From NCBI GenBank assembly GCA_004556155.1, contig SFIM01000042.1:1-14044 (forward strand): a DNA stretch of 14,044 nucleotides, given 5' to 3'. Positions 6,466 through 13,842 of the stretch are shown in pieces; the stretch's first letter is position 1; each line of letters begins with the position of its first letter. The notes under the pieces were generated by a model that searched no databases, was not told the origin of the DNA, and saw nothing but the letters and a program-made list of their open reading frames with translations. The translations under genes and the position numbers were made by a program. The DNA comes from Clostridiales bacterium. GTDB taxonomy: Bacteria > Bacillota > Clostridia > Christensenellales > Aristaeellaceae.

Positions 6466-7841
6466 TGATAGGTGTCCTCCTGCTTATAGGCCGCGGAACG
6501 AATATAGACCGTCAGGGAGAGCGTGGCCGTGATGACGAAAATCATCAGCGAGATGGCCGCGCCGACGGAATAGTAATTATTGTCCACGGACAGGTTGTAG
6601 AGCCAGTTGATCAGCAGGTCGGTATCCGAGGCAAGGAAGTAATCGCCGTAGTTGGATATGACGCCGCTGCGTATGAAGAAGAAGATGCCGAAATTGTTGA
6701 AATTGCCCACGAACTGGCCGATGAGCACGGGCGTGGTGGAAAAGACGACGAAGGGCAGCGTGATCTTGCGGAACTGCTGGAAGGGCGTTGCGCCGTCCAG
6801 CGAGGACGCCTCGTACAGATCGTGGTTGATGTTGGTGAGGATGCCGGTGGTCATCAGCATGATGGAGGGAACGGAGATCCAGGCGTTGACAAACAGGCCG
6901 ATGCCGCGCGCCCACCATTTGGCGGATGCGTCGTTGGTCAGGAAGAAGATGGTATCCTTCCCGGCGGCGGCCAGCAGGCTGTTGATGGGGCCGGACTGGG
7001 AAAACATGAACTTGAAGCCCAGCATGGAGATGAAGCCGGGGATGGCGTAGGCAAGGATGGGGAACGCCCGCCAGATTTTGGAGCCGCGCACGTTCTTTTT
7101 GTTCAGCAGCAGCGCCAGCCCCAGCCCGCACAGAAAGTTGATGGCCGTGCTGCTTACCGCCCACAGCACGTTCCACGTTAGAATCTTGCCGAACGTGCTG
7201 CCCAGCTTGCCCACGCTGAATATCTTTTTCCAGGCGGAAAAGCTCCAGTCGGCCAGCCTGGGATACACAATATCGCCGCCCAGGTTGGTAAAGGCGATGA
7301 GGATCATAAAGATGATGGGCAGCACCGAGAAGATCATCACCGTGACCAGCGGCAGGCACAGCGCCGCGATGTGAAAGCGCTCGTCCGCCAGCGCGGCGAG
7401 CGTTTCGGGGAAGGAGCGCGGCTTTTTGCCCTTTTCAACCTGCCGCGCCGTAAAGGCTGCGTCGCGGATATTGCATACCCACAGCAGAATCAGGAAGCAC
7501 AGCAGGATGATGGCGAAGATGCCCAGGATCAGCATGTTCATGCTGTTGTCGCCCTTTATGCCCATCCACAGGTCTTCCTCCTGCGTGCCCAGGGTGAAAA
7601 AGCCGATGAAATCCCGCGCGCCGCGCGCAATGAAATACCATATGCCCGCCGCCTCCAGCCCCATAAAGAGCAGGCCCTTGATGATTTGCCCGTAGCAAAG
7701 CTGCCCCAGCCCCATCACGGCGGCGGACAACCATACCCGCACGGGCGCCCAGCGGATGAAGCGGGCAAGCGCCTGCGCCTGCGCCCGAAGGCGGGCGCAG
7801 GGGGCGCGGCGGGCGGCTTGTTTGGTCGCTTGCATAGTCAT
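6462..7841 (-). CDS. malF: Maltodextrin ABC transporter permease, MalF-like
   Basis: 459 residues. The first ATG is used (AAGGAG 9 nt upstream). A basic cytoplasmic leader of ~35 residues is followed by about eight hydrophobic segments: a pair at 38-71 with 'GLGQLCYGQIIKGLLFMG' and one at 102-123, then the permease core from 159 onwards. Residues ~186-220 form an extracytoplasmic loop much shorter than the large P2 domain of E. coli MalF. The EAA loop is at 344-364 (EASSLDGATPFQQFRKITLPF). The protein should pair with the downstream MalG to form the CUT1 membrane channel. It lies 30 bp after the solute-binding protein gene. No ATPase gene accompanies the pair; a shared MsmX-type ATPase encoded elsewhere is the usual Firmicute solution, inferred here. 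Confidence 0.93.
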   Translation of the reverse strand: MTMQATKQAARRAPCARLRAQAQALARFIRWAPVRVWLSAAVMGLGQLCYGQIIKGLLFMGLEAAGIWYFIARGARDFIGFFTLGTQEEDLWMGIKGDNSMNMLILGIFAIILLCFLILLWVCNIRDAAFTARQVEKGKKPRSFPETLAALADERFHIAALCLPLVTVMIFSVLPIIFMILIAFTNLGGDIVYPRLADWSFSAWKKIFSVGKLGSTFGKILTWNVLWAVSSTAINFLCGLGLALLLNKKNVRGSKIWRAFPILAYAIPGFISMLGFKFMFSQSGPINSLLAAAGKDTIFFLTNDASAKWWARGIGLFVNAWISVPSIMLMTTGILTNINHDLYEASSLDGATPFQQFRKITLPFVVFSTTPVLIGQFVGNFNNFGIFFFIRSGVISNYGDYFLASDTDLLINWLYNLSVDNNYYSVGAAISLMIFVITATLSLTVYIRSAAYKQEDTYQ

Positions 7842-7871
7842 GGTGGACGACTCCTTCCGAAAAAGTGCTGC

Positions 7872-9338
7872 TTACGCCAGGGTGTGGATCGCATCGAAGA
7901 TCTGCTGCACCATGCGCTCCAGCCCCTGCTGGATTTTTTCAATGGTTTCATACAGCTCCGCTTCGCCGCGGGACAGGCGGAACGCGTCGGTGCACAGATC
8001 GATCAGGAAGGATTCGCCCGGCGTCCAGATCTGCGCGGTCTCGTTGATGGCGGGCATCACGTCGATATAGCCCTCGTTCAGGTTGTCAAAGATCATCTGC
8101 ACGGTCGCGTCGGTCTGGCCGATGGCGGCGGCAGCGTCGCTGCGGGCGGGGGTAATGCCCAGCACCTGGTTGCGCAGCATCACCTGCTCATAGCTTGTGG
8201 CGAACTCGACAAAGGCGAGCGAAGCGTTGGGGCATTCGGTGTAGGCCGAAATGCCGTAGCCGTTTACGCCGCCCATCATCTTGGTGCGGACGGTCTTGCT
8301 TTCCATATCCAGGATGGTATCCTGCCATGCGTCGCTGGTCAGATCGGCGGAGGCGGGCAGGCGCGGCACGTTGATCATCTTCAGGTCGGCCTCGGCCTCT
8401 TCCTGGGTCCAGCTGCCGGTGTTGACCATCGCGCGGATGAACATCTGCTTCACGTCCGGCGTGGTGATGGTGCACAGCATCTTGCCCTGTGCCAGATAGG
8501 CATAGGCAGCGGCGGCAAAGGTTTTGTCCAGCACCTCGGTGTTGTTCATCAGGGCAGCCCACTGGCGCAGCATATACAGGCCTTTAGCCGCGTCGCCCTT
8601 GGCCAGGCCGATATCATCGGGGTTGGTATTGCCATCGCCAAAGACATACGCGCCGTAGGTCAGCGCATAGCCCACGGAGAAGTATACGTCCACCAGATCG
8701 TCCAGATAACCGTATTCGGTTTTGCCGCCGTTTTGCTGGATATCCTGGCTCAGGGCGTACAGGGCGGTGAAGGTTTCAAAAAAGTCGGGCGTGCCGTTCT
8801 GGTTCAGGTCCCACTCCGCCTGCCAGTTGTCCGGCAGCATGGATTCAATGTAGAACAGCATGCCGCTTTGCACGTTGATGGGTACGCCGCAGTAAAAATC
8901 CTCGCCGTACATCTGCATCCTGTAGGCGTCCCATGCGTTCTGCGGGATCAGATCCCTGCTTTCCAGGCTATAGATCGGCAGGGGCAGCAGGTGCTTTTTG
9001 GTGGCGTATTTCATGAGAATGTCGTTGGCCTGATACCATACGTCCGGGCCGTAGCCGTAAGGGCCGTCGGTTGCCAGATCGCTGTACTGGTCGATGTCCA
9101 TGATCTGGGCGGAAACGCCCTGATCGCGGTAGGCCTCGTTGAACGCATCGATGAGCTGCTGCACGTAGCCCAGCTCGATGGCCGTGTTGTTTTCCAACAC
9201 GTTGACCACGGCGCCCTTTTCCAGCTGTCCGTTGAAGCGGGCGGTAACGGCCTTATACCGCTCGCTCCCCTCGGCGAGGGTCGGCGCGCAGGCGCACAGC
9301 AGCGCAAGGCAGAGAAGCAGTGCAAGCGTCCTTTTCAT
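7872..9338 (-). CDS. Extracellular solute-binding protein, MalE-like
   Basis: A 488-residue family-1 extracellular solute-binding protein, the substrate-capturing part of the importer. The signal peptide (MKRTLALLLCLALLCAC) allows two readings: lipoprotein processing at C17 (L-C-A-C) or signal peptidase I cleavage at TLA|EG (20-24). Lipidation would be expected for a Gram-positive binding protein. Mature features include 'GYGPDVWYQANDILMKYA' (the 'PDv...' hinge region), 'YGEDFYCGVPINVQSGMLFYI' (~143-165), 'AAYAYLAQGKMLCTI' and 'GGVNGYGISAYTECP' (cf. 'ggwGl.is..sk'), and an amphipathic C-terminal helix. Its ribosome binding site (AAGGAGG) is formed by the final Lys-Glu-Glu codons of the upstream glucosidase gene, so the two are tightly coupled. 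It is somewhat longer than E. coli MalE (~396 residues). Confidence 0.9.
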   Translation of the reverse strand: MKRTLALLLCLALLCACAPTLAEGSERYKAVTARFNGQLEKGAVVNVLENNTAIELGYVQQLIDAFNEAYRDQGVSAQIMDIDQYSDLATDGPYGYGPDVWYQANDILMKYATKKHLLPLPIYSLESRDLIPQNAWDAYRMQMYGEDFYCGVPINVQSGMLFYIESMLPDNWQAEWDLNQNGTPDFFETFTALYALSQDIQQNGGKTEYGYLDDLVDVYFSVGYALTYGAYVFGDGNTNPDDIGLAKGDAAKGLYMLRQWAALMNNTEVLDKTFAAAAYAYLAQGKMLCTITTPDVKQMFIRAMVNTGSWTQEEAEADLKMINVPRLPASADLTSDAWQDTILDMESKTVRTKMMGGVNGYGISAYTECPNASLAFVEFATSYEQVMLRNQVLGITPARSDAAAAIGQTDATVQMIFDNLNEGYIDVMPAINETAQIWTPGESFLIDLCTDAFRLSRGEAELYETIEKIQQGLERMVQQIFDAIHTLA

Positions 9339-9341
9339 GGT

Positions 9342-11021
9342 TTATTCCTCCTTGATAATGGATGCGTCGGCATCCAGAATGACAAAGCCGTTTGCCGCGA
9401 TTTGCCCCTCCCGGCCGCGGAAGCAATAGCGCGCGGCGCGGCTGGAGGCGTTGACGAGCAGAGTAAGCTCCTCGCGCTCCAGCGTCAGGACGTCGCCGGA
9501 GGCGGAAATGCGGACGCTGTCGCCCGCCAGGCGGCCGCCCGTTTTCAGCCGGGCGAGAAGCTGCACATGCCGTCGAAGATCCGCATCCCATGCCGTTTCG
9601 TCCCAGATAAAGCCTTTGCGGCAGTCGGGGTCGTAGCCGCCGGTCATGCCGATTTCATCGCCGTAGTAAACGCAGGGCATGCCGGGAAAGAAAAAGAGAA
9701 GGCACAGCGCCAGCTTCAGCCGCTGCCGGTCACCCCGCAGCAGGGTGAGAAAGCGATCGGTGTCATGGGAATCAAGCAGGTTCATCATCATCCGGGCGGA
9801 TATTGATGTGGTGCGAAAGAACAGGCGGGTCAGCCGTGAGGCAGCCTGCCGTGCTGTCAACGCGCCGTCCACCAGATAATCGATCAGCGCCTTGGTCAGA
9901 CCGTAGTTCATCACGCCGTCCAGCTCGTCGCCCGCCAGCCACGCGCGCGGGTCATGCCAGGCTTCGCCCAAAATCAGCGCGTCCGGGTTGGCAGCCTTGA
10001 CGGCCTTGCGGAAGGCGCGCAGGAAATCATCGCTGATTTCGTCCATCACGTCCAGCCGCCAGCCGTCTATGCCGAATTCCCTGATCCACCACGCGCCCAC
10101 GCCGCAGAAATAATCGATCACGGCGGGATTGCCGGTATTGAGCTTGGGCATGTCGCTGGAAAAGCCGAAGGTGCGGTAATTGCCCTTTTCACGGCTTGGA
10201 AAATCGCCGTCGATCAGGAAAAAGTCATAATACGGCGAGGCCTTGCCGCGGCGCTTCACATCCTCAAAGAAGGGGTGATGCTCGGAGCAGTGATTGAATA
10301 CGCCGTCCAGCAGCACGCGCATGCCGCGCGCATGCGCCGCCTGCACAAGCTCCCGGAAGGCGGCCTGGCCGCCGAACCCTGCGTCCACATCATAATAATC
10401 CACGATGCTGTATTTGTGGTTGGTGGGGGAGGGGTGAATGGGCGTAAAATACAGGCAGTTAACGCCCAGGTCGCTCAGGTAATCCAGATGCTGCGTTACG
10501 CCCGGCAGGTCGCCGCCCAGATACATTCTGGGGGTTGGCGTTGCATCCCACGGCGCGGTGATATAGGGCTTTTCGCCCATGCCGTTGGCAAAACGCTCGG
10601 GAAAAATCTGGTACATGACCGTCGTATCCGTCCAGGGAATATGGCGGTGCACATTGCAGGGAAAAATATAGGGGTACTGGAAGAAGGTATAGTAAGCGCG
10701 CTCAAAATCATATGTGCGCGAAAGCCCTTCCTCGCTGAAGTAAAAGCATTCGCTATTATAATATAGTAGAAAAAGATAACACAGCCGCGTGTCGTCGCCG
10801 GTCAGGTCGATCTGATAATAATTCAGCGTATCGTCATCGGCGATCCTGGGCAGGGGCAGCGTTTGGCGCTGCGTGCTCCATGCATACTTGTTCATGCAGT
10901 AGCAGATCTCAGCGCGGTCAAAATCGCCCTTCGCCGTGGTTAGGCGAATGCGGAAAGTGTGCTCATCCAGCGGATAGCAGTCAATGCCGCGGCCGCGATG
11001 CGTGACAGCCGGAATGTTCAT
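9342..11021 (-). CDS. Cytoplasmic GH13 cyclomaltodextrinase/neopullulanase-like glucanase
   Basis: 559 residues with no signal peptide, preceded by GGAGG. An N-terminal beta domain (~1-125, CBM34-like position) precedes a GH13 barrel opening with 'VMYQIFPERFANG' (135-147) and 'YLGGDLPGVTQHLDYL' (167-182), signatures of the neopullulanase/maltogenic amylase/cyclomaltodextrinase subfamily (GH13_20). Regions I-IV are intact: DGVFNH (239-244), GWRLD with nucleophile D324, GEAW with acid/base E353, and LDSHD with D420. A C-terminal beta domain completes it, and length matches the subfamily. It should hydrolyse imported linear or cyclic maltodextrins to maltose and glucose. As first gene of the operon it sits under a promoter with a LacI/CcpA-type operator. 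Exact specificity cannot be told by eye. Confidence 0.9.
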   Translation of the reverse strand: MNIPAVTHRGRGIDCYPLDEHTFRIRLTTAKGDFDRAEICYCMNKYAWSTQRQTLPLPRIADDDTLNYYQIDLTGDDTRLCYLFLLYYNSECFYFSEEGLSRTYDFERAYYTFFQYPYIFPCNVHRHIPWTDTTVMYQIFPERFANGMGEKPYITAPWDATPTPRMYLGGDLPGVTQHLDYLSDLGVNCLYFTPIHPSPTNHKYSIVDYYDVDAGFGGQAAFRELVQAAHARGMRVLLDGVFNHCSEHHPFFEDVKRRGKASPYYDFFLIDGDFPSREKGNYRTFGFSSDMPKLNTGNPAVIDYFCGVGAWWIREFGIDGWRLDVMDEISDDFLRAFRKAVKAANPDALILGEAWHDPRAWLAGDELDGVMNYGLTKALIDYLVDGALTARQAASRLTRLFFRTTSISARMMMNLLDSHDTDRFLTLLRGDRQRLKLALCLLFFFPGMPCVYYGDEIGMTGGYDPDCRKGFIWDETAWDADLRRHVQLLARLKTGGRLAGDSVRISASGDVLTLEREELTLLVNASSRAARYCFRGREGQIAANGFVILDADASIIKEE

Positions 11022-11138
11022 GCGTTTCCTCCGTTATTGATATGCCAGCCCGATAGCGTTAAGCCCGGGTGCGTGTTGTGCCTGGAATGGCAAGGCTTTT
11101 ATCGGACTTACAGGTGCCTTTGATAGCGTCCTATTGCG

Positions 11139-11152
11139 TGCAAACGTTTGCA
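11139..11152 (-). promoter_or_regulatory. LacI-family (MalR/CcpA-type) operator
   Basis: TGCAAACGTTTGCA is a perfect 14-bp palindrome with the central CG typical of LacI/GalR-family sites. It resembles MalR operators and the CcpA catabolite-response element, with one mismatch to my recollection of the cre consensus. It begins 5 bp after the -10 box, covering the predicted transcription start, a position expected to block initiation. No LacI-type regulator gene lies in this window. Confidence 0.8.
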
Positions 11153-11157
11153 TAAAC

Positions 11158-11186
11158 AGAATACCGCTATTTAGCCAAAATGTCAA
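11158..11186 (-). promoter_or_regulatory. Promoter of the glucan operon
   Basis: On the minus strand a perfect -35 TTGACA (11181-11186) and a -10 TATTCT (11158-11163) are spaced by 17 bp. The region just upstream is A/T-rich. The predicted start is near 11151, giving a leader of about 130 nt before the ATG at 11021. Confidence 0.85.
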
Positions 11187-11324
11187 CTGATTTGGGATAA
11201 AAAATGCCAGAAAATCAGGGACAAAGGTGGAATGATACGCAAACACTATGATATTTTGCATATGCGGCTATGTTGCGCGGCGGCATGGAGGGGGAGACGA
11301 TATAACTGCAAGCTTGAAGGGACG
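11187..11324. other. Rest of the 303-bp gap: no gene seen
   Basis: Between the operon promoter and the end of the Crp/Fnr gene I see no supported coding region. It holds a 7-bp inverted repeat (CTGATTT 11187-11193 / AAATCAG 11212-11218) with an A-rich interior. This might be an UP-type element for the operon promoter or a weak terminator for the Crp/Fnr transcript, which runs in the same direction. No strong terminator follows the Crp/Fnr gene, so some read-through into the operon is possible. Confidence 0.4.
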
Positions 11325-11987
11325 TTATACCTTCAAAACGAAATGATTTTTTTGAAAGTCAAGAAGCCCTTCGGCGCGCATTTTTCCAAGCTCCAGCGAC
11401 AGACCGCTGCGCTCAACGCCAAGATAATCCGCAAGCTGCTGCCGGGAAAAAGAAATGTCAAATTCGTATTCTCCGCGCCGCTGGGCTTCGGCGGATAGAT
11501 AGGACATCAGCTTTGCCCGCGTGGTGCGCTGACCCATGTGCGTGAGCTTCTCACTGAAACGCAGGTTTTTTTCGGCAAGCTCGCCGAGCAGGTTACGGAT
11601 GATGCGGCTGTGGTGAGCACAGGCGGACGGGCACACATCCATGATACGCTTTACATTAAAAAACATGACCGTTGCAGGCGTTTCCGCGATTACGCTTACA
11701 TTCAGCACCGAGCCAGGCGCGCAGGCAAAGGCGGCGGCAAAGGTCTGTCCCGGCCCTGCCTTGGAAAGAATATTGCGATTGCCCCAAATGTCCTCCTGGA
11801 TGATCAGCACGCTTCCGGATAGCACAAGGCCGATCGAGTCAGCCGCATCGCCGGCGCGCAGCACGAAGGCTTCCTTGGAAAAGTCCTTTTGTTCTGCGTG
11901 GAGACAAGAAAGCACCGTGCTCAGTTCCTCCTCAGAAATGCCCGAAAATAGCTGAGCGGATCGGATAACAGGCAAAAATTCTCTCAT
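11325..11987 (-). CDS. Crp/Fnr-family transcriptional regulator
   Basis: 220 residues from the ATG at 11987, preferred over an in-frame GTG at 11999 because GAGGG sits 5 nt before it and the usual 'M..FLPVIRSAQLFSGI' start follows. An N-terminal cyclic-nucleotide-binding-type beta barrel (~20-110; 'SIGLVLSGSVLIIQED' at 51-66) is joined by a long helix (~125-150) to a winged helix-turn-helix (~176-217; 'SRQQLADYLGVERSGLSLELGKM'). There is no FNR-type N-terminal cysteine cluster. The ligand is unknown; relatives beside ferredoxin and hybrid-cluster-protein genes (HcpR type) respond to nitrosative or redox stress, which fits the divergent ferredoxin gene. Its likely operator is the dyad at 12003-12016, which also falls in its own predicted leader, suggesting autorepression. 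Confidence 0.88.
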   Translation of the reverse strand: MREFLPVIRSAQLFSGISEEELSTVLSCLHAEQKDFSKEAFVLRAGDAADSIGLVLSGSVLIIQEDIWGNRNILSKAGPGQTFAAAFACAPGSVLNVSVIAETPATVMFFNVKRIMDVCPSACAHHSRIIRNLLGELAEKNLRFSEKLTHMGQRTTRAKLMSYLSAEAQRRGEYEFDISFSRQQLADYLGVERSGLSLELGKMRAEGLLDFQKNHFVLKV

Positions 11988-12002
11988 AAAAGCCCTCACT
12001 TT

Positions 12003-12016
12003 GTTGAAAATTCAAC
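12003..12016. promoter_or_regulatory. Crp/Fnr-type operator dyad
   Basis: GTTGAA-AA-TTCAAC is a perfect 6-bp dyad with a 2-bp centre (TTGA...TCAA half-sites, as in the Crp/Fnr superfamily). Its centre (12009.5) is about 41.5 bp before the predicted ferredoxin start (~12051), the classic class II activator position. It is also 10-23 bp downstream of the predicted minus-strand start of the regulator gene. Confidence 0.7.
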
Positions 12017-12031
12017 CGACTTGATGAATTT

Positions 12032-12060
12032 AATATACTATAATACGAGCGAAAAAGCAA
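12032..12060 (-). promoter_or_regulatory. Candidate promoter of the Crp/Fnr gene
   Basis: On the minus strand TTGCTT (12055-12060) and TATATT (12032-12037) are 17 bp apart. The predicted start (~12026) gives a leader of ~40 nt that contains the operator dyad. It overlaps the divergent ferredoxin promoter, so the two promoters may exclude each other. Confidence 0.45.
12039..12044 (+). promoter_or_regulatory. -10 box of the ferredoxin gene promoter
   Basis: TATAAT is a perfect -10 element, but at 17 or 18 bp upstream there is only CGACTT/CCGACT, a poor -35. A strong -10 without a -35 plus a dyad at -41.5 is the expected design of an activator-dependent promoter. Confidence 0.65.
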
Positions 12061-12076
12061 GAAAGGAGACTTTGCT

Positions 12077-12787
12077 ATGAAAAGAAGAATCATTGAAATC
12101 GATCAGGATAAGTGCAACGGCTGCGGTGCTTGTGCCGCCGCCTGTCATGAGGGCGCGATTGCCATGGTGGATGGCAAGGCGAAGCTGATGCGGGATGACT
12201 ACTGCGACGGTCTGGGCGATTGCCTGCCCGCCTGCCCCACCGGAGCCATTACCTTTGTGGAGCGCGAGGCTGCCGCCTACAATGAGCAGGCGGTGCTGGC
12301 CAACAAGCAGAAAAAGATGCAGCAGGAGGGGATGCGCCTTCACGGCGGCTGCCCCGGAACGCGGATGAAAATGATTCAGCACGCAGAGACGTCAGGCGTT
12401 GAGATGGCTTCTGCCCAGGCGCAAAGCCGGCTTTCCCAGTGGCCGGTGCAGATCAAACTGGTTCCTGTGAACGCGCCCTACTTTGACGGAGCAAGGCTGC
12501 TCATCGCCGCTGACTGCACGGCTTATGCCTATGCCGCCTTCCATGAGCGCTTCATCAAGGGGCACATCACGCTGGTAGGCTGCCCGAAGCTGGACAGCGT
12601 GGACTACTCCGACAAGCTCACCGAGATCATCCGCAATAACGATATCCAGAGCGTCACCATCGTCCGCATGGAGGTTCCCTGCTGCGGTGGTCTGGAGCAT
12701 GCCGCAAAAATAGCATTGCAGCAGAGTGGAAAGTTCATTCCCTGGCAGGTCGTGACCATTTCTACGGATGGGAGAATCCTTGAATAG
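12077..12787 (+). CDS. 4Fe-4S ferredoxin-like protein with cysteine-containing C-terminal domain
   Basis: 236 residues; AAAGGAG lies 8 nt before the ATG. The N-terminal ~62 residues are a two-motif ferredoxin: C13-x2-C16-x2-C19-x3-C23 is complete; the second motif has C43, C49 and C53-Pro, but the expected second cysteine is L46 (CDGLGDC). A linker follows with H89-G-G-C92-P, then a ~110-residue alpha/beta domain with C147, C169 (VGCPKLD) and a C202-C203-Gly-Gly pair that could bind another metal or cluster. The protein is cytoplasmic and probably an electron carrier or redox partner. Homologues are often found next to Crp/Fnr regulators and hybrid-cluster protein genes in anaerobes, pointing to nitrosative or redox stress; no hcp gene is in this window. 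The divergent Crp/Fnr protein probably activates it. Confidence 0.85.
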   Translation: MKRRIIEIDQDKCNGCGACAAACHEGAIAMVDGKAKLMRDDYCDGLGDCLPACPTGAITFVEREAAAYNEQAVLANKQKKMQQEGMRLHGGCPGTRMKMIQHAETSGVEMASAQAQSRLSQWPVQIKLVPVNAPYFDGARLLIAADCTAYAYAAFHERFIKGHITLVGCPKLDSVDYSDKLTEIIRNNDIQSVTIVRMEVPCCGGLEHAAKIALQQSGKFIPWQVVTISTDGRILE

Positions 12788-12835
12788 CGATAGAAAAGCG
12801 GAACGAGTGAAAAAGGCTTCATTGAAATAACCTAA

Positions 12836-12884
12836 CGAAAAGCGCTCATGCCGGAGTCCTCCTTTTAGGCATGGGCGCTTTTCG
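12836..12884 (+). terminator. Long hairpin between the ferredoxin gene and the LysR pseudogene
   Basis: CGAAAAGCGCTCATGCC (12836-12852) pairs with GGCATGGGCGCTTTTCG (12868-12884): 17 pairs with one G-T wobble and a 15-nt loop. It lies between convergent genes, 48 bp after the ferredoxin stop and 37 bp from the LysR stop, so it could terminate both. There is no separate T run; the TTTT is inside the stem. Its right arm and loop contain a 14-bp sequence also present twice upstream of the LysR gene. Confidence 0.6.
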
Positions 12885-12921
12885 TGCGGGTATATATTTT
12901 TGCGGAGGATGGGTTTCGCTA

Positions 12922-13820
12922 TCAACGCTCCGCGCTTTCGTGTGCGGCGGCAAGCTGGAATTCCTCCAGAAATTTTTCAGCTACGCGGGAGAAAATATGG
13001 TGACGTTTTCATACCAGAAACATGTTGGCCTTTGGAAGTCCGTCGATGGGACGGAAGCAGAGCGGGCTATTGCCGGTGACATTGATGATTCCGTCAATTC
13101 CAAGCACATAGCCCAGGCCGTCTTCTGCCATTAGAGAGCCGTTATAAAGAAGGCTGTATGAGCCGACGACATTCAAGCGGGGCGTATTTTCTGCGGGATG
13201 GTTTTCAAGCAGCTGCCGCAAACCATATTGACGGGAAACGATTAAGGGAAGATCATTCAGATCTGCAAGCACGAGACGTTCTTTGCCTGCAAGCGGATCA
13301 TCCTGCCGCATGAGGAGTCCCCATGTGTTTTCGTAGGGAATTGGGAGCATGTTGTATTTGAGCGGATCGATCGGAGAAAAGAGAAGCGCGAAATCCAGAA
13401 GTTCGCTGTCAAGCTGGTTTGCAAGATCGAGTGAGTCGCCGCTGCTCATGCGCAGCCGGATTCCTGGAAAGCGTTTGTGCAGGTTTGATACAACGTGTGT
13501 TAGGTAGTGAACGCCCATCGTTTCTCCCGCGCCTATGTATAGATCTCCCTCCAGTGTTTCGGCGTGCGACATGATCTCGGCTTTGGTTTTTTCGGCGAGA
13601 GATAGCATATGCTCAGCCCTGCACTTTAGGATCCTGCCTTCTTTCGTCAGCGTGATGCGGCGCGCGCCCCGAGTGAACAGCGCCTTGCCAAGCTCTTCTT
13701 CGAGATTCCGCAATTGCCGAGACAACGCAGGCTGGGCCAGATGCAGGACACGGGCGGCAGCCGATATGTTTTCCTCCCGGGCGACGGTTAAAAATAGTTC
13801 AGTACACGAAGCTCCATCAT
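12922..13820 (-). pseudogene. LysR-family transcriptional regulator, disrupted twice
   Basis: The expected start, ATG 13820 or 13817 with AGGAGG just upstream, reads M-E-L-R-V-L-N-Y-F and then stops, because a T5 run (13790-13794) is one T short. One more T restores the family-typical 'MELRVLNYFLTVAREENISAAARVLHLAQPALSRQL' helix-turn-helix start. The body is otherwise intact: linker helix, effector domain ('LYIGAGETMGVHYL', 'LLDFALLFSP', 'DLNDLPLIVSRQYGL'). A TGA at 13009-13011 then interrupts 'NMFLV*KRHHIFSRVAEKFLEEF', where relatives have Trp (TGG), and the frame runs on to a natural TGA at 12922. Repaired length is 298-299 residues, normal for LysR proteins. A TTG at 13848 keeps the body frame open but overlaps the -10 box and has no ribosome binding site. 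Probably non-functional. Confidence 0.85.
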
Positions 13821-13836
13821 TTCGCCTCCTGCTTTC

Positions 13837-13842
13837 ATTATA
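13837..13842 (-). promoter_or_regulatory. -10 box of the LysR pseudogene
   Basis: A perfect TATAAT on the minus strand puts the start near 13830, directly at the AGGAGG ribosome binding site. No good -35 is present at 16-18 bp. A LysR-type box is centred about 29 bp upstream of this start, which fits autorepression. Confidence 0.55.

Noticed and set aside
7371..9806. Very long plus-strand open frame (811 codons) opposite the binding-protein and glucanase genes.
   Set aside because: It is a mirror of GC-rich coding sequence on the other strand: low-complexity His/Gly/Gln/Val-rich translation, no ribosome binding site and no family resemblance. The 622-codon plus-strand frame at 4600-6468 is rejected for the same reasons.
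11034..11261. Minus-strand 75-codon frame between the operon and the Crp/Fnr gene.
   Set aside because: It runs through the operon promoter and operator, has no ribosome binding site and resembles nothing.
13009..13011. TGA in the LysR gene read as Trp or selenocysteine.
   Set aside because: TGA ends normal genes here (2071-2073; 6462-6464, where it overlaps the next ATG), so the code is standard. A LysR protein has no reason to use selenocysteine, and a second lesion exists in the same gene.
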